Of a stretch of 64,000 nt of DNA, positions 51,352 to 60,328 are shown piece after piece (the first letter of the stretch is position 1; each line of letters begins with the position of its first letter). The translations under genes were made by a program, and so were the position numbers. The DNA lies in contig JAFVWA010000198.1 of the NCBI GenBank assembly GCA_017501885.1, positions 32,126 to 96,125 on the forward strand, given 5' to 3'. The notes below the pieces were generated by a model. The model did no database searches, was not told the DNA's origin, and saw only the letters and a list, made by a program, of their open reading frames with translations. The stretch is from Clostridia bacterium (GTDB taxonomy: Bacteria > Bacillota > Clostridia > Christensenellales > Borkfalkiaceae).

Positions 51352-51377
51352 ATACCAAAGGATTAAGGAAAGAGTTT

Positions 51378-52256
51378 ATGAAAGTAATAGTTTCAACCGA
51401 CACGTCTTGTATGATTAAAGACGGGTTGTTTAGTGATTACGAGATAAGTGTTTTTCCGCTAAACGTCGTAATCGACGGGGAAGAATACTTAGACGGCGTA
51501 ACGATTAACCAAGAACAGTTAAGAGAGCAAATGCGCTCTGGCAAAGTAGTAAAAACCTCCACACCTCCATTAGGCATAATACAAGAATATTTTGAAAACT
51601 TGCTTGCAAAAGGGTATGACCATATAATTCACTTTACCATATCGAGCAAACTGTCTTCTATGTATTCGCTTTTTTCAAACGTTGCAAAGCAGAATTTTGA
51701 AGGCAAGGTAACGGTGGTAGATTCGTATCTTTTATCCGTTCCAATGCTCAACTACGTGTTTTTTGCATACGAACAAGTAAAACTTAATACCCCTGTCAAA
51801 CAAATAGTAAGCGAGATAGAGAAATACAAGCTTTTATCTAACCTTGTGTTTATTCCTGAAAATTTAACCGCGTTAAAGCGTGGTGGAAGAATATCACCAG
51901 CCATTGCTCTTATAGGCAATACGTTGGGTATTAAACCCGTCATAATTTTTAAGGACGGGGCTTTGGAAAAGTCAGAAATGACGAGAAGGGCAAGAAAGTA
52001 TTTTGCTGAAAAGATTGACGAGTTTTCAAAGGAATATCCTTTAACCGAATACGATTACTCAGTATTTTCTTTTGACGGTGAGCAAAGAGTTTTGGACGAT
52101 ATTTATAAGCACATGCAAAATGTTTTCCCCGATTATAAATTTATTCGCGGGTATCTCCCCGTAAACGTTTGCGCCCATTGTGGACCGGGCACGATAGGGA
52201 TATCAGTAACCCCCAAGCTAAACGGAAAATCAATAACTGAATACGTTAATAAGTAA
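51378..52256 (+). CDS. DegV-family fatty-acid-binding protein (FakB-like)
   Basis: A 292-residue protein; the start at 51378 has AAGGAAAGAG upstream, and a longer frame would overlap the promoter. VIVSTDTSCMI, the SGKVVKTSTPPLG loop with the fatty-acid contact residues, and GGRISPAIALIGNTLGIKP are DegV signatures. FakB proteins hold a fatty acid for phosphorylation by FakA; fakA is not in the window. Confidence 0.92.
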   Translation: MKVIVSTDTSCMIKDGLFSDYEISVFPLNVVIDGEEYLDGVTINQEQLREQMRSGKVVKTSTPPLGIIQEYFENLLAKGYDHIIHFTISSKLSSMYSLFSNVAKQNFEGKVTVVDSYLLSVPMLNYVFFAYEQVKLNTPVKQIVSEIEKYKLLSNLVFIPENLTALKRGGRISPAIALIGNTLGIKPVIIFKDGALEKSEMTRRARKYFAEKIDEFSKEYPLTEYDYSVFSFDGEQRVLDDIYKHMQNVFPDYKFIRGYLPVNVCAHCGPGTIGISVTPKLNGKSITEYVNK

Positions 52257-52260
52257 AAAC

Positions 52261-52294
52261 AAAACCGCTACGTGTAATGCCGTAGCGGTTTTTT
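52261..52294. terminator. Bidirectional intrinsic terminator
   Basis: AAAACCGCTACG, 8-nt loop, CGTAGCGGTTTTTT, between degV-like and convergent thiT-like genes. Confidence 0.9.
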
Positions 52295-52308
52295 AATCGT
52301 TGTTTTAC

Positions 52309-53472
52309 TTATTTATTTTCTTCGATGAACTTTGCGTTTAGTTTGTCTAATTCTTTTCTAAACGCCTTGGAAGAAAAGAGCGCGATGCCGGCAACGATAA
52401 CTAACGCAATATCAATAAATACGTAAGTGTTATAAACTGCGCTAAACGCAAAGAAAGAAGAAGCTTCTGCATCCATAGCGTAAGCGCCGAAAGCAAACAC
52501 ACCCGAGATAGTGTGTGCAACGTATCTAAATATTCCCGTTAGTAACGCACTGATAGCAAACTTTAAGGGTTGTTTGTCGTTTAAAACGTTTAAGTCGGTA
52601 AGCATACCAGAGAGCGCAATTGTCGAGAAAGCGATAGGGTAGTCTAACAAGAACTGCGCAGGGTGAACGATGAACGGATCTTGAACGGCTTGTAAAATTC
52701 CGTAAATAAAGCCAACCAAAAGCCCTTTTTTCATGCCGTATACGTATGCGAAAATACATATAGGTAAGAAAGAAACCAAAGTTATAGAACCACCTTGAAG
52801 CCAAGCTGCTTCAAACTTAATGTATGAAAGGGTAAATGAAATAGCAAGACAAATTCCTGCAAGAGAAATACACTTTGTGTTAAAGGGCGATTTGTTTTTT
52901 CTGCCGATGATAAAGCAAAGAGCAACTAAAACCGCAACGAAAAGCCCAGCGCTAAGATAGAGAGCAACCGAGTTAAGTTTACCATAGTCCCCTGTGTAGT
53001 AACCGTCGCCAACAATGTTGTTTGAGTAGAAAACGTAAGTGAGAATAAGACTGACGATAACGGCACATCCGATAAGACCACCAAACACAAAACCTATAAT
53101 CTTTGTGAGTTGTGGTTTTTTCTTTGCGGTAATAAAAAGCGCAACTCCGCCCAAAAGTCCTATGCAAAGGGTTATGAGAACGGGGATAAATACTAAGTTA
53201 ATAATCTCTTTGTTAACCCAGTTTTCTTCTAAGTAAGCAAGGTCGTATTTTTTACTAATTTCAGCGACTAATAGAAGTATACCCATTACGAGCGAATAAA
53301 ACAAGAGAGCAAAAAGTCCGTGCTTTGCGATTTTGTTTGAAACTTGTTTGTCAAACAAAAAAGCGATAAGCCACGTAACGAGAAGCGCGCCTATAAACCC
53401 TATGGTAAGCCATAGCGAAATAGGTTCAAGTTTATCAGAAAGATAAACGGTTGACAAAAGGTTAAAATTCAT
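52309..53472 (-). CDS. ThiT-like thiamin transporter with an extended N-terminal membrane domain
   Basis: A 387-residue membrane protein. The start at 53472 has the perfect site AAGGAGG; an upstream extension runs through the terminator. The C-terminal part (about 205-370) matches ThiT, the thiamin-binding ECF S component: ISFTLSYIKFEAAWLQGGSITL, FAYVYGMKKG and VQDPFIVHPAQFLLDYP. The N-terminal 195 residues add about five membrane segments not present in typical ThiT (about 180-200 residues). It is preceded by a TPP riboswitch, which confirms thiamin as the substrate. Confidence 0.88.
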   Translation of the reverse strand: MNFNLLSTVYLSDKLEPISLWLTIGFIGALLVTWLIAFLFDKQVSNKIAKHGLFALLFYSLVMGILLLVAEISKKYDLAYLEENWVNKEIINLVFIPVLITLCIGLLGGVALFITAKKKPQLTKIIGFVFGGLIGCAVIVSLILTYVFYSNNIVGDGYYTGDYGKLNSVALYLSAGLFVAVLVALCFIIGRKNKSPFNTKCISLAGICLAISFTLSYIKFEAAWLQGGSITLVSFLPICIFAYVYGMKKGLLVGFIYGILQAVQDPFIVHPAQFLLDYPIAFSTIALSGMLTDLNVLNDKQPLKFAISALLTGIFRYVAHTISGVFAFGAYAMDAEASSFFAFSAVYNTYVFIDIALVIVAGIALFSSKAFRKELDKLNAKFIEENK

Positions 53473-53493
53473 AAGTCCTCCTTTATTCGCTAC

Positions 53494-53521
53494 GAAAAAA
53501 ACGCACCCGATTGGGTGCGTT
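53494..53521 (-). terminator. Riboswitch-controlled terminator upstream of thiT
   Basis: On the minus strand AACGCACCC-AATC-GGGTGCGTT followed by a run of T, between the TPP aptamer and the thiT ribosome site. Ligand binding would favour termination. Confidence 0.85.
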
Positions 53522-53526
53522 AAAAT

Positions 53527-53612
53527 TCTTATCATTAGCATTTCCTTCAAGCATTACCTTGCGGATTCAATGGTATAATCTCAGCCGAAACGGCACCCAT
53601 AGCGAATATTTA
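53527..53612 (-). promoter_or_regulatory. TPP (thiamin pyrophosphate) riboswitch
   Basis: On the minus strand the THI-box order is clear: GGGTGCCG, then CGGCTGAGA, ATACCATTGAA, AAGGTAATGC and TTGAAGGAAATG. The CUGAGA element binds the pyrimidine and the GGTAATGC-type half binds the pyrophosphate. Upstream ATTCGCTA (53599-53606) is complementary to TAGCGAAT between the terminator and the ribosome site, a possible antiterminator or translation-control partner. Confidence 0.92.
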
Positions 53613-53646
53613 AATTTGTTGATATAAATTTATCACAAAATTTTTA

Positions 53647-53675
53647 TTGCGTCAAGCGAATTTATGTGTTAAAAT
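53647..53675 (+). promoter_or_regulatory. sigma-A promoter of the YfbR-like gene
   Basis: TTGCGT (53647-53652) and TAAAAT (53670-53675), 17-bp spacer. Confidence 0.55.
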
Positions 53676-53705
53676 AAAAATCCGCACTCTAAGGGGGGAT
53701 ATATA

Positions 53706-54281
53706 ATGAGTAAGTTTTTTGCATACCTTAACAGAATGAAATACATAAAACGCTGGTCGCTTATGCGTTCCATAAGAGAAGAAAATATTATGGAACACAG
53801 TCAGCAAGTGGCAGTTATCGCGCACGCGCTCGCGCTTATAAATAATAAAGTGTTCGGTGGAAACGTCGATGCGAATAAGGTCGTATTACTTGCGCAGTAT
53901 CACGAAGTGGGCGAAGTAATAACGGGGGATTTACCAACCCCTATAAAATACTTTAACCCCGAAATCAAAACAGCTTATAAAGATTTGGAAAAAAATGCTT
54001 GTGAAAGAATAGTTGGGATGCTTCCCGAAGAATTTCAAGACGAATACGCAAAACTTATAATGCCCGATGAAAACTCTCTCGAATACAAACTTGTTAAGTG
54101 CGCGGACAGACTTTCGGCATACCTAAAATGCGTGGAAGAAGTAAAGGCAGGGAATTCAGAATTTAAGAAAGCAAAGACTACGATAGGTAACGAACTTAAA
54201 AAGTGTGGAGTAAAAGAAGTAGATTATTACTTAAAAGAGTTTGCTCCGGCGTTCGACCTTACCCTTGACGAACTTGATTAA
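53706..54281 (+). CDS. HD-domain 5'-deoxynucleotidase, YfbR-like
   Basis: A 191-residue metal-dependent phosphohydrolase that removes phosphate from deoxynucleoside monophosphates. SLMRSIREENIMEHSQQVA has the first His; QYHEVGEVITGDLPTPIKY is the YfbR signature; VKCADRLSAYLKC holds the later Asp. The usual HD pair reads HE here, which I believe is common in clostridial members but was not checked. GGGGG-type ribosome site. Monocistronic. Confidence 0.87.
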   Translation: MSKFFAYLNRMKYIKRWSLMRSIREENIMEHSQQVAVIAHALALINNKVFGGNVDANKVVLLAQYHEVGEVITGDLPTPIKYFNPEIKTAYKDLEKNACERIVGMLPEEFQDEYAKLIMPDENSLEYKLVKCADRLSAYLKCVEEVKAGNSEFKKAKTTIGNELKKCGVKEVDYYLKEFAPAFDLTLDELD

Positions 54282-54283
54282 AA

Positions 54284-54302
54284 TTTGTGCAACATGCACA
54301 AA
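54284..54302 (+). terminator. Weak terminator or hairpin after the YfbR-like gene
   Basis: TTTGTGCA-ACA-TGCACAAA right after the stop codon, but without a following T run on the plus strand. Confidence 0.4.
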
Positions 54303-54332
54303 AATAAATGGCTATTTTATTTAAAATAACAG

Positions 54333-54361
54333 TTGTGTTTTTTGAAAAATAGTTGTATAAT
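54333..54361 (+). promoter_or_regulatory. sigma-A promoter of the sugar-importer ATPase gene
   Basis: TTGTGT (54333-54338) and TATAAT (54356-54361), 17-bp spacer. Confidence 0.6.
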
Positions 54362-54402
54362 GTTAAAGTAAAAAAACGAGTCTTCGGGCTTTGGAGGAAA
54401 AT

Positions 54403-55791
54403 ATGGCAAGTTTAAACTTAAAAAACATCTACAAAGTTTATCCATCAGGCGTAACCGCCGTAACCGATTTTACTTTGGATATTGACGATAAGGAATTTAT
54501 CGTATTCGTAGGACCTTCTGGTTGTGGTAAATCAACCACACTTCGTATGATTGCAGGTCTTGAAGAAATTTCAAGCGGTGAACTTTACATCGATGGTCAA
54601 ATCGTAAACGCACGTGCACCTAAAGATAGAGATATCGCGATGGTTTTCCAAAACTACGCACTTTATCCACACATGACCGTTTATGACAACATGGCATTCG
54701 GTCTTAAACTCCGTAAGATGCCTAAGGCTGTTATCGACCAAAAGGTTAAAGAAACAGCTCGTATCCTTGGTATTGAAATGTATCTTTCAAGAAAACCAAA
54801 GGCACTTTCAGGTGGTCAACGTCAACGTGTTGCTTTAGGTCGTGCAATCGTTCGTGAACCTAAGGTATTCTTACTTGACGAACCTCTTTCAAACTTAGAC
54901 GCAAAACTTCGTTCTCAAATGAGAACTGAAATTACCAAACTTCACAACCGTCTTGCAACCACTTTCATTTACGTTACTCACGACCAAGTTGAAGCAATGA
55001 CCATGGGAACGAGAATCGTTGTTATGAAAGATGGCTTTATGCAACAAGTTGATACTCCTATGAATCTTTACGATCACCCTGTTAACCAATTCGTTGCAGG
55101 ATTTATCGGAACTCCTCAAATGAACTTCTTTGCAGGCGAATTAGTTGGCAAGAAAAACGAAGTTTACGTTAAATTCGGCAAGGACAAGGTTCTTCTTCCA
55201 AAAGAAAAGGTTAACCTTATCGTAAATCTTGACAAGTATCTCAACACCGGCAGAGCAATTACTTTTGGTATTCGTCCTGAAGACATTCACGATGAACCCG
55301 CTTTAGTTGAAGCTGGAAAACTTCCTTGCATCAACATTAAAGTAGACGTTGTTGAAGCACTCGGCGCTGAAACCTTACTTTACTGCAAGACCGAATATGA
55401 AAACGCTAAAAACGCTAACGAAGTTTCTCTCGACGAAGACGTTAGTAACATGATTGCAAGAGTTGACTCTCGTTCAACCACCAAGGCTGGCGACATTATT
55501 AAAGTTGCTCTTGACGTAAATCATTGCCATATCTTCGACAAAGAAACTGAAACCACTATCCTTGCTCGTAGCGAAGAAAATAAAGAAGAAATCATCGCAT
55601 TACAAGCAAAGAGAGAGGAAGAAGAAGCAGTTAAGGCAGCAGAAGAAGCTAAGAGACTTGCTGCTGAAGAAGAAAAAGCAAGAATTAAAATGGAAAAGAA
55701 ATTATCTTTCTTCGGAAAAGGCAAAAAAGCAAAAGAAGAAGTAGTTGAAAATGCTGAAGAAGTTGTTGACGACGAAGCAGAAGAAAAGTAA
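54403..55791 (+). CDS. MsmK/UgpC-family ABC importer ATPase with a charged C-terminal tail
   Basis: A 462-residue ATPase; the ATG at 54403 has GGAGG 6 nt upstream. Walker [10 protein letters not shown] (37-45), signature [14 protein letters not shown], Walker [16 protein letters not shown], then a TOBE/MalK-type regulatory domain (about 240-390). The last ~70 residues are a Lys/Glu/Ala-rich helix ([18 protein letters not shown]) ending in an acidic stretch, which is unusual. No permease or binding protein is nearby, so it is probably the shared energiser of several sugar ABC importers, as MsmK is in streptococci. Codon use suggests high expression. Confidence 0.9.
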   Translation: MASLNLKNIYKVYPSGVTAVTDFTLDIDDKEFIVFVGPSGCGKSTTLRMIAGLEEISSGELYIDGQIVNARAPKDRDIAMVFQNYALYPHMTVYDNMAFGLKLRKMPKAVIDQKVKETARILGIEMYLSRKPKALSGGQRQRVALGRAIVREPKVFLLDEPLSNLDAKLRSQMRTEITKLHNRLATTFIYVTHDQVEAMTMGTRIVVMKDGFMQQVDTPMNLYDHPVNQFVAGFIGTPQMNFFAGELVGKKNEVYVKFGKDKVLLPKEKVNLIVNLDKYLNTGRAITFGIRPEDIHDEPALVEAGKLPCINIKVDVVEALGAETLLYCKTEYENAKNANEVSLDEDVSNMIARVDSRSTTKAGDIIKVALDVNHCHIFDKETETTILARSEENKEEIIALQAKREEEEAVKAAEEAKRLAAEEEKARIKMEKKLSFFGKGKKAKEEVVENAEEVVDDEAEEK

Positions 55792-55812
55792 TTTTCTAAA
55801 ATAAAACAAATT

Positions 55813-55841
55813 CACCCGACAGTTTATGTCGGGTGTTTTTT
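55813..55841 (+). terminator. Intrinsic terminator of the sugar-importer ATPase gene
   Basis: CACCCGACA-GTTTA-TGTCGGGTG followed by six T. Confidence 0.92.
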
Positions 55842-55972
55842 ATTAGTCGATGTGCCAGAGCCTTTGCTTGAAAACCTAAACTGATAAAAATCGTTTATTG
55901 ATAGTTATGGGCGCTATAAAAAGACTAACTTTTAATATTTATGGGTATTTTTATAAAAAATGCTATAATGTG

Positions 55973-56001
55973 TTGAAAAAATTGGTAAAAAAAGGTATAA
56001 T
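55973..56001 (+). promoter_or_regulatory. sigma-A promoter of the PucR-like gene
   Basis: TTGAAA (55973-55978) and TATAAT (55996-56001), 17-bp spacer. Confidence 0.7.
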
Positions 56002-56016
56002 AGTAAAGGTATTTTT

Positions 56017-57048
56017 ATGAATGCGGAAATTTTATCCTTTATAAATGGAATAACCTTAAATACGGGCATATCCTTAGCGGTTGCGCGTCTTGACGGGGCA
56101 AGCATTTTGGGAGAGTGGGAAAGTGCAGAAATTCCCAAAGGACTACTAAGCGTTCCCAAGTTTGATTTAGAATCAAACAAAACGTATTTTACCTTTACTT
56201 ACAAGAGCGTTCAATACGTTGCAAGGCTTAACGGCACGGGGGAACTTGAAAAGTCTTACGCTTTTTTAATTTCTCAACTTGCAAGCGCTTCTAAGTCGCA
56301 AGAAATGGATAAGCAAGAGTTTTTGCATGCGTTAGTGTTTAATGAAGTTGACGGGCAGAACAGTAAAAAGTTTATTAAAAAGTTTGCCCTTTCAGATAAA
56401 CCTTGCTTTGCCATGCTTATAAGTGTTGATACTCAAAGACAAGATGACGTGATTGAGTTTTTAAATTCCTACGGCACGCAAGGTGATTTCGTTTTAGAAA
56501 CGGACGATGATAAAATTGTTTTAGTAAAGACTTGTAACGAGGCTATTGACGACTACGTATCTTGCACAGATTACGCGGAGTTTTTGACTCGCTCGCTCTT
56601 TGAAGAAACGGGTATAAAAGCGCGTATCGGCGTGGGTGGAATAGTCGACGGGTTGGAAAAGATAAATCAGTCCTTTTCACAATCTCGCACGGCTCTTGAT
56701 ATGATGGACGTGCTTAAAACGGGCGGAGACGTGCATACTTATAAAGAATACTTCCTTATAAAAATGCTTGGCGATATGCCCAAAAACAAACTTAGCGGAT
56801 ACTTAAACGTTTTACTTGACGGCGACGCTAAGACTATATTAGACGACCAAGAACTTATGCAAACGGCAGAAGCCTTTCTTGACAACAACCTTAATATAAG
56901 CGAAACTTCAAGAAAGACCTTCCTTCACAGGAACACGCTTTCTTACCGTTTGGATAAAATAGAAAAAGCCACCGGACTTAATTTAAGAAAGTTTTCAGAC
57001 GCGATAGGGTTTAGGCTTATAACCATATTATCAAAATTGACAAGGTAG
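56017..57048 (+). CDS. PucR/CdaR-family transcriptional regulator
   Basis: A 343-residue regulator. The N-terminal region is an uncharacterised sensing domain, the middle (about 125-270) is the GGDEF-related domain of CdaR-type proteins (ARIGVGGIVDGLEKINQSFSQSRTALDM), and the C-terminal helix-turn-helix is NISETSRKTFLHRNTLSYRLDKIEKATGLN. It is 3 bp upstream of an S41 protease gene, so the two share a transcript. The usual targets are purine or sugar-diacid genes, which are not seen here. Confidence 0.85.
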   Translation: MNAEILSFINGITLNTGISLAVARLDGASILGEWESAEIPKGLLSVPKFDLESNKTYFTFTYKSVQYVARLNGTGELEKSYAFLISQLASASKSQEMDKQEFLHALVFNEVDGQNSKKFIKKFALSDKPCFAMLISVDTQRQDDVIEFLNSYGTQGDFVLETDDDKIVLVKTCNEAIDDYVSCTDYAEFLTRSLFEETGIKARIGVGGIVDGLEKINQSFSQSRTALDMMDVLKTGGDVHTYKEYFLIKMLGDMPKNKLSGYLNVLLDGDAKTILDDQELMQTAEAFLDNNLNISETSRKTFLHRNTLSYRLDKIEKATGLNLRKFSDAIGFRLITILSKLTR

Positions 57049-57051
57049 TAT

Positions 57052-58527
57052 ATGAGAAGTAGTAAAAGCAGGCAATTAGCAGGGCCTACTAAAAAGAAAA
57101 TCTTAATAACTCTCGGAATGATTTTAATCGTGTTAACGTCATTCTTCGGCGGATATTTTACCCAAATCGCACTGCGTGACGAAGGCGAAGCGGTGGTTGG
57201 CGATATGCTTCATATCATGGACCAAGTAGGCTTTGTTTACGATGCTGAAAAAGACGAATACGTTAAACTTGACGAAGATAAAATCGCTCAACTTATAGCG
57301 GGCAACTTTTTAGACGGGTATTCAGCCTATTATACCGAGGAAGAGTATCAAGCCATCGAAAAGCAAAAGGCGGGAAGTTACAGCGGTTTTGGTTTTAACA
57401 TGTTAAATACCGACGCGACTTCACAAGAAACAGGGACGAACGTTTTAAATAGCGTAGTCTTAAATTCCCCAGCGTTTAACGTGGGTTTTAGGGCAGGCGA
57501 CAAAATAACAAAAGCGCAAGTAGTAGACGGCGAAACCTATGCAATAACCAATGGAAAACAACTTTCTGATTTTTTTGACGTAACGGTTAAAGGTCAAGAA
57601 GTAGAGTTTACCGTTGAAAGAGGGGGCGAGGTTTTATCAGAACCACTCGTTTGCGCTAAAAACGATTACGTTCGCAGTTACGTAACCTATCAAGACGATG
57701 AAAATTACGCTTATTTTTCTCCACAAGTGGGCGAAAGAATGGTAGACGTTGGCGACGCTTACCAATCTATCGTAGTAAAAGACGGTGCTGAATACGCTAA
57801 GCCAGAGTTTAACGTAGATACCGACGGGGACGGAAGTGGCGATATAGCGTATATTTGTATAACTTCATTTAACGGCGACGTTGTAGAACAGTTTGGGGCA
57901 GCGCTTGAATACATGCAAGCGCGCGGTAGGGAAAGGCTTATCCTTGACTTATGCGACAACGGCGGTGGAAGCATGTCCCTTTTTAAAGAAGTAAGTTCTT
58001 ATTTAATGAATAAAGAAAACTGCGTTATTGCAAAAGCGACTGAAAAACTTGACGGCAATGATGAAAATGGGTATTTTTCAGACGAATACCGCACGACTAA
58101 CTACGTTTCCGGGCCAAACAATTTTAACGAAAACGTAATTCAAATAGCAGTTTTAGCAAACCGCAACACGGCTTCTGCTTCGGAGTGTTTGATAAACGCA
58201 ATGAACTCTGCAAGCGATTCTCTTGGAACGACGGGAATTTATTCTAAGGATAATCTCGTTATAGTGGGAAGCCCTAACAACTATAAAAAAGACGATATTC
58301 CAGACGACCAAATTCAATACAGAACTTTCGGCAAAGGCATTATGCAAACGACGTATAAACTTACTTCGGGTGGAGCGCTTAAACTCACTACCGCTAAACT
58401 TTTAACGCCAAATGGAAAAGACTGTATTCATAATAAAGGCATTATAGCAAATGCAAGTAATGGGGTGGATAGTTACGCACAAGCCATTGCGCGCGCTATT
58501 CAAATTCTTACTCCAAACCAAGACTAA
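57052..58527 (+). CDS. S41-family C-terminal processing protease, membrane-anchored
   Basis: A 491-residue protein with one N-terminal membrane segment (about 17-38) and an outside domain. A PDZ domain contains SPAFNVGFRAGDKI; the protease domain has LDLCDNGGGSMSLF, the catalytic serine in NRNTASASE and the general-base lysine in FGKGIMQ. CtpA/B-type proteases act in the envelope or in spore signalling. It follows the PucR-like regulator after 3 bp, an unusual partner. Confidence 0.9.
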   Translation: MRSSKSRQLAGPTKKKILITLGMILIVLTSFFGGYFTQIALRDEGEAVVGDMLHIMDQVGFVYDAEKDEYVKLDEDKIAQLIAGNFLDGYSAYYTEEEYQAIEKQKAGSYSGFGFNMLNTDATSQETGTNVLNSVVLNSPAFNVGFRAGDKITKAQVVDGETYAITNGKQLSDFFDVTVKGQEVEFTVERGGEVLSEPLVCAKNDYVRSYVTYQDDENYAYFSPQVGERMVDVGDAYQSIVVKDGAEYAKPEFNVDTDGDGSGDIAYICITSFNGDVVEQFGAALEYMQARGRERLILDLCDNGGGSMSLFKEVSSYLMNKENCVIAKATEKLDGNDENGYFSDEYRTTNYVSGPNNFNENVIQIAVLANRNTASASECLINAMNSASDSLGTTGIYSKDNLVIVGSPNNYKKDDIPDDQIQYRTFGKGIMQTTYKLTSGGALKLTTAKLLTPNGKDCIHNKGIIANASNGVDSYAQAIARAIQILTPNQD

Positions 58528-58805
58528 ATAGTGGCAAAGTATTTGTTGAGCATATAAACTATATCCCTATCCGCTATTTCAGATATGGGCGAAAGAGCAT
58601 AACCTTCTTCTATCGGTTTAGAAGAAGGTTTCTTTTTTCCTGAAATTTCTTCAAACAATTTTTCTATTTCAGGATCGTCTTCTTCTTGTTCTTGTTTGGT
58701 ATTTTCGCTAAGCCCGCCAAGAAGTGCGGATAAGAGTTTTAAACCTTCTTCGCTACTAAATAGAGAAATTAAAAATTGAAGTATATCCACGATTCCCCCT
58801 AACAT
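58524..58805 (-). CDS. Small hypothetical protein
   Basis: A 93-residue protein: a hydrophobic N-terminal helix (MLGGIVDILQFLISLF), a second helix LKLLSALLGGL, an acidic stretch and a C-terminal domain ending DIVYMLNKYFATI. It is convergent with the S41 protease gene (4-bp overlap) and divergent from another small hypothetical gene. GGGGG-type ribosome site. The family is not recognised. Confidence 0.65.
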   Translation of the reverse strand: MLGGIVDILQFLISLFSSEEGLKLLSALLGGLSENTKQEQEEDDPEIEKLFEEISGKKKPSSKPIEEGYALSPISEIADRDIVYMLNKYFATI

Positions 58806-58864
58806 ATTTTACACTTCACTACATACAATAATATGATTAAAAACATCAACAGGTGAGGTGATTT

Positions 58865-59122
58865 ATGCAAGACAACGGCTCTTACAACCAATCGGGTGGA
58901 TTAAACTTAGTGGAGTTAGTAACCGCGCTTTCCCAAAAGTTTGACGGCAAAAACCAAAACGAGCTTCTTAAAGCCGTTTATCAAGAAGCCGAAAAGGGCA
59001 AGCGAAACGGCACGCTTACCAACGCGCAGTTAGACGGTTTTGAAAGCATGCTATCCGCCGTCTTAGACGATAAAAAGCGCAAACTTTTACATAGGGTAGT
59101 TAAAGAACTTAAAAAGATTTAA
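58865..59122 (+). CDS. Small hypothetical protein
   Basis: An 85-residue cytosolic, helical, basic protein (LNLVELVTALSQKFDGKN; later LDGFESMLSAVLDDKKRKLL). AGGTGAGG precedes the ATG. It is divergent from the 93-residue gene, with which it probably forms a functional pair, since both carry GGLNL/SALLGG-like short helices, and it overlaps the end of the cysteine desulfurase-like gene by 4 bp. Function unknown. Confidence 0.7.
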   Translation: MQDNGSYNQSGGLNLVELVTALSQKFDGKNQNELLKAVYQEAEKGKRNGTLTNAQLDGFESMLSAVLDDKKRKLLHRVVKELKKI

Positions 59123-60243
59123 CCTTCTGCAAGTTTTCTAACTGCATTTAAAAAGTAATATATCTCCCTTGTGGAATTTTGCACCGATAGGCTTGCTCTG
59201 ACCAAGCCGTTTTCGTGCGTTCCCAAAAACTTATGGGTAAGCGGAGCGCAATGCAAACCACCGCGAACGGCTATGTCGTATTCATAGTTAAGCGCGCTCG
59301 CCACGTCTTCACTCGGCATGTTTAATAAGTCAAACGCAACGATTCCCGAACGGTTTGCGAGCGAATAGCAACGCGCCTTTGGTATTGTGTTTAAGCCGTC
59401 TATGATTTTTTGAGTGCTTTCAATAAGGTGTTTTGAATAGTTTTCTAAATTATCTTTAATAATCCTAACCCCTTCGTATAAACTTGCGATAGCAGGTAGA
59501 TTTAGCGTTCCCGACTCTAAACGTTCGGGATAGCACTCTGGCTGATTTAGATTAAAGGACTCGCTACCCGTTCCACCCATAATAAGTGGGGATATTTCCG
59601 TTTGCTCGTTAAAGATAAGCACACCGCTCCCCATAATTCCCATAAGCCCCTTGTGTCCGGCAAGGCATAGCATAGAAATATTTTGTCTATCAATATTTAT
59701 GGGTAAATGACCACCGCCTTGCGCGCCGTCAACCAAGTATAAAAGGTTGTGGTTTTTACAAATCTTGCCTATTCTATCTATGGGGAAAGCCTTTCCCGTT
59801 ACGTTAGAAACGGCAGTCGTAACGACCATATAGGTATTTTCCCTTATGGCGTTTTTGATGGCAAGTTCTAACGGGACGCTTAGCGACGGACTTATGACGT
59901 CAAGTTTAATAAGCCCTTGGTTTTTCAGAAAATATAAGGGGCGAAGCACGGAATTATGTTCAAAAGTGGTGGTGATGACGTGTCCGCCTTTTTTTAACGT
60001 GCCAAAAATAGCCACGTTTAAAGCCTCGGTGCAGTTTTTTGTAAACACAACGCGTTCGGGCGTTCCTCCAAAGAACTCGGATAAAATTTTTCTGCAATTA
60101 AAAACCATTTCCGCACCCGAAACGGAAAGCCTATGCCCACTTCTTCCAGGATTAGCAGAAAGATACCTAATAACGGTATTAGCCGTATCACTTACCGAGC
60201 GCGGTTTAAATCCGCCCGTTGCCGCGTTGTCAAAATAAATCAT
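59119..60243 (-). CDS. Cysteine desulfurase / selenocysteine lyase-like aminotransferase class V
   Basis: A 374-residue PLP enzyme. MIYFDNAATGG opens the fold, VDGAQGGGHLPI holds the PLP Asp, AGHKGLMG carries the PLP lysine, and RGGLHCAPL contains the catalytic cysteine in a SufS/CsdA-like loop. It supplies sulfur or selenium. It is divergent from a DUF3343 gene, a family linked to Se/S transfer, which supports a joint role in seleno- or thio-modification. Confidence 0.88.
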   Translation of the reverse strand: MIYFDNAATGGFKPRSVSDTANTVIRYLSANPGRSGHRLSVSGAEMVFNCRKILSEFFGGTPERVVFTKNCTEALNVAIFGTLKKGGHVITTTFEHNSVLRPLYFLKNQGLIKLDVISPSLSVPLELAIKNAIRENTYMVVTTAVSNVTGKAFPIDRIGKICKNHNLLYLVDGAQGGGHLPINIDRQNISMLCLAGHKGLMGIMGSGVLIFNEQTEISPLIMGGTGSESFNLNQPECYPERLESGTLNLPAIASLYEGVRIIKDNLENYSKHLIESTQKIIDGLNTIPKARCYSLANRSGIVAFDLLNMPSEDVASALNYEYDIAVRGGLHCAPLTHKFLGTHENGLVRASLSVQNSTREIYYFLNAVRKLAEG

Positions 60244-60328
60244 ACAATCTTCCTTAACAAAATATCAGTTTAGTTAATACTATATATATAGGAATTAAAC
60301 TTCCTTTATGCAAAGGAGAAAGGTTTTT

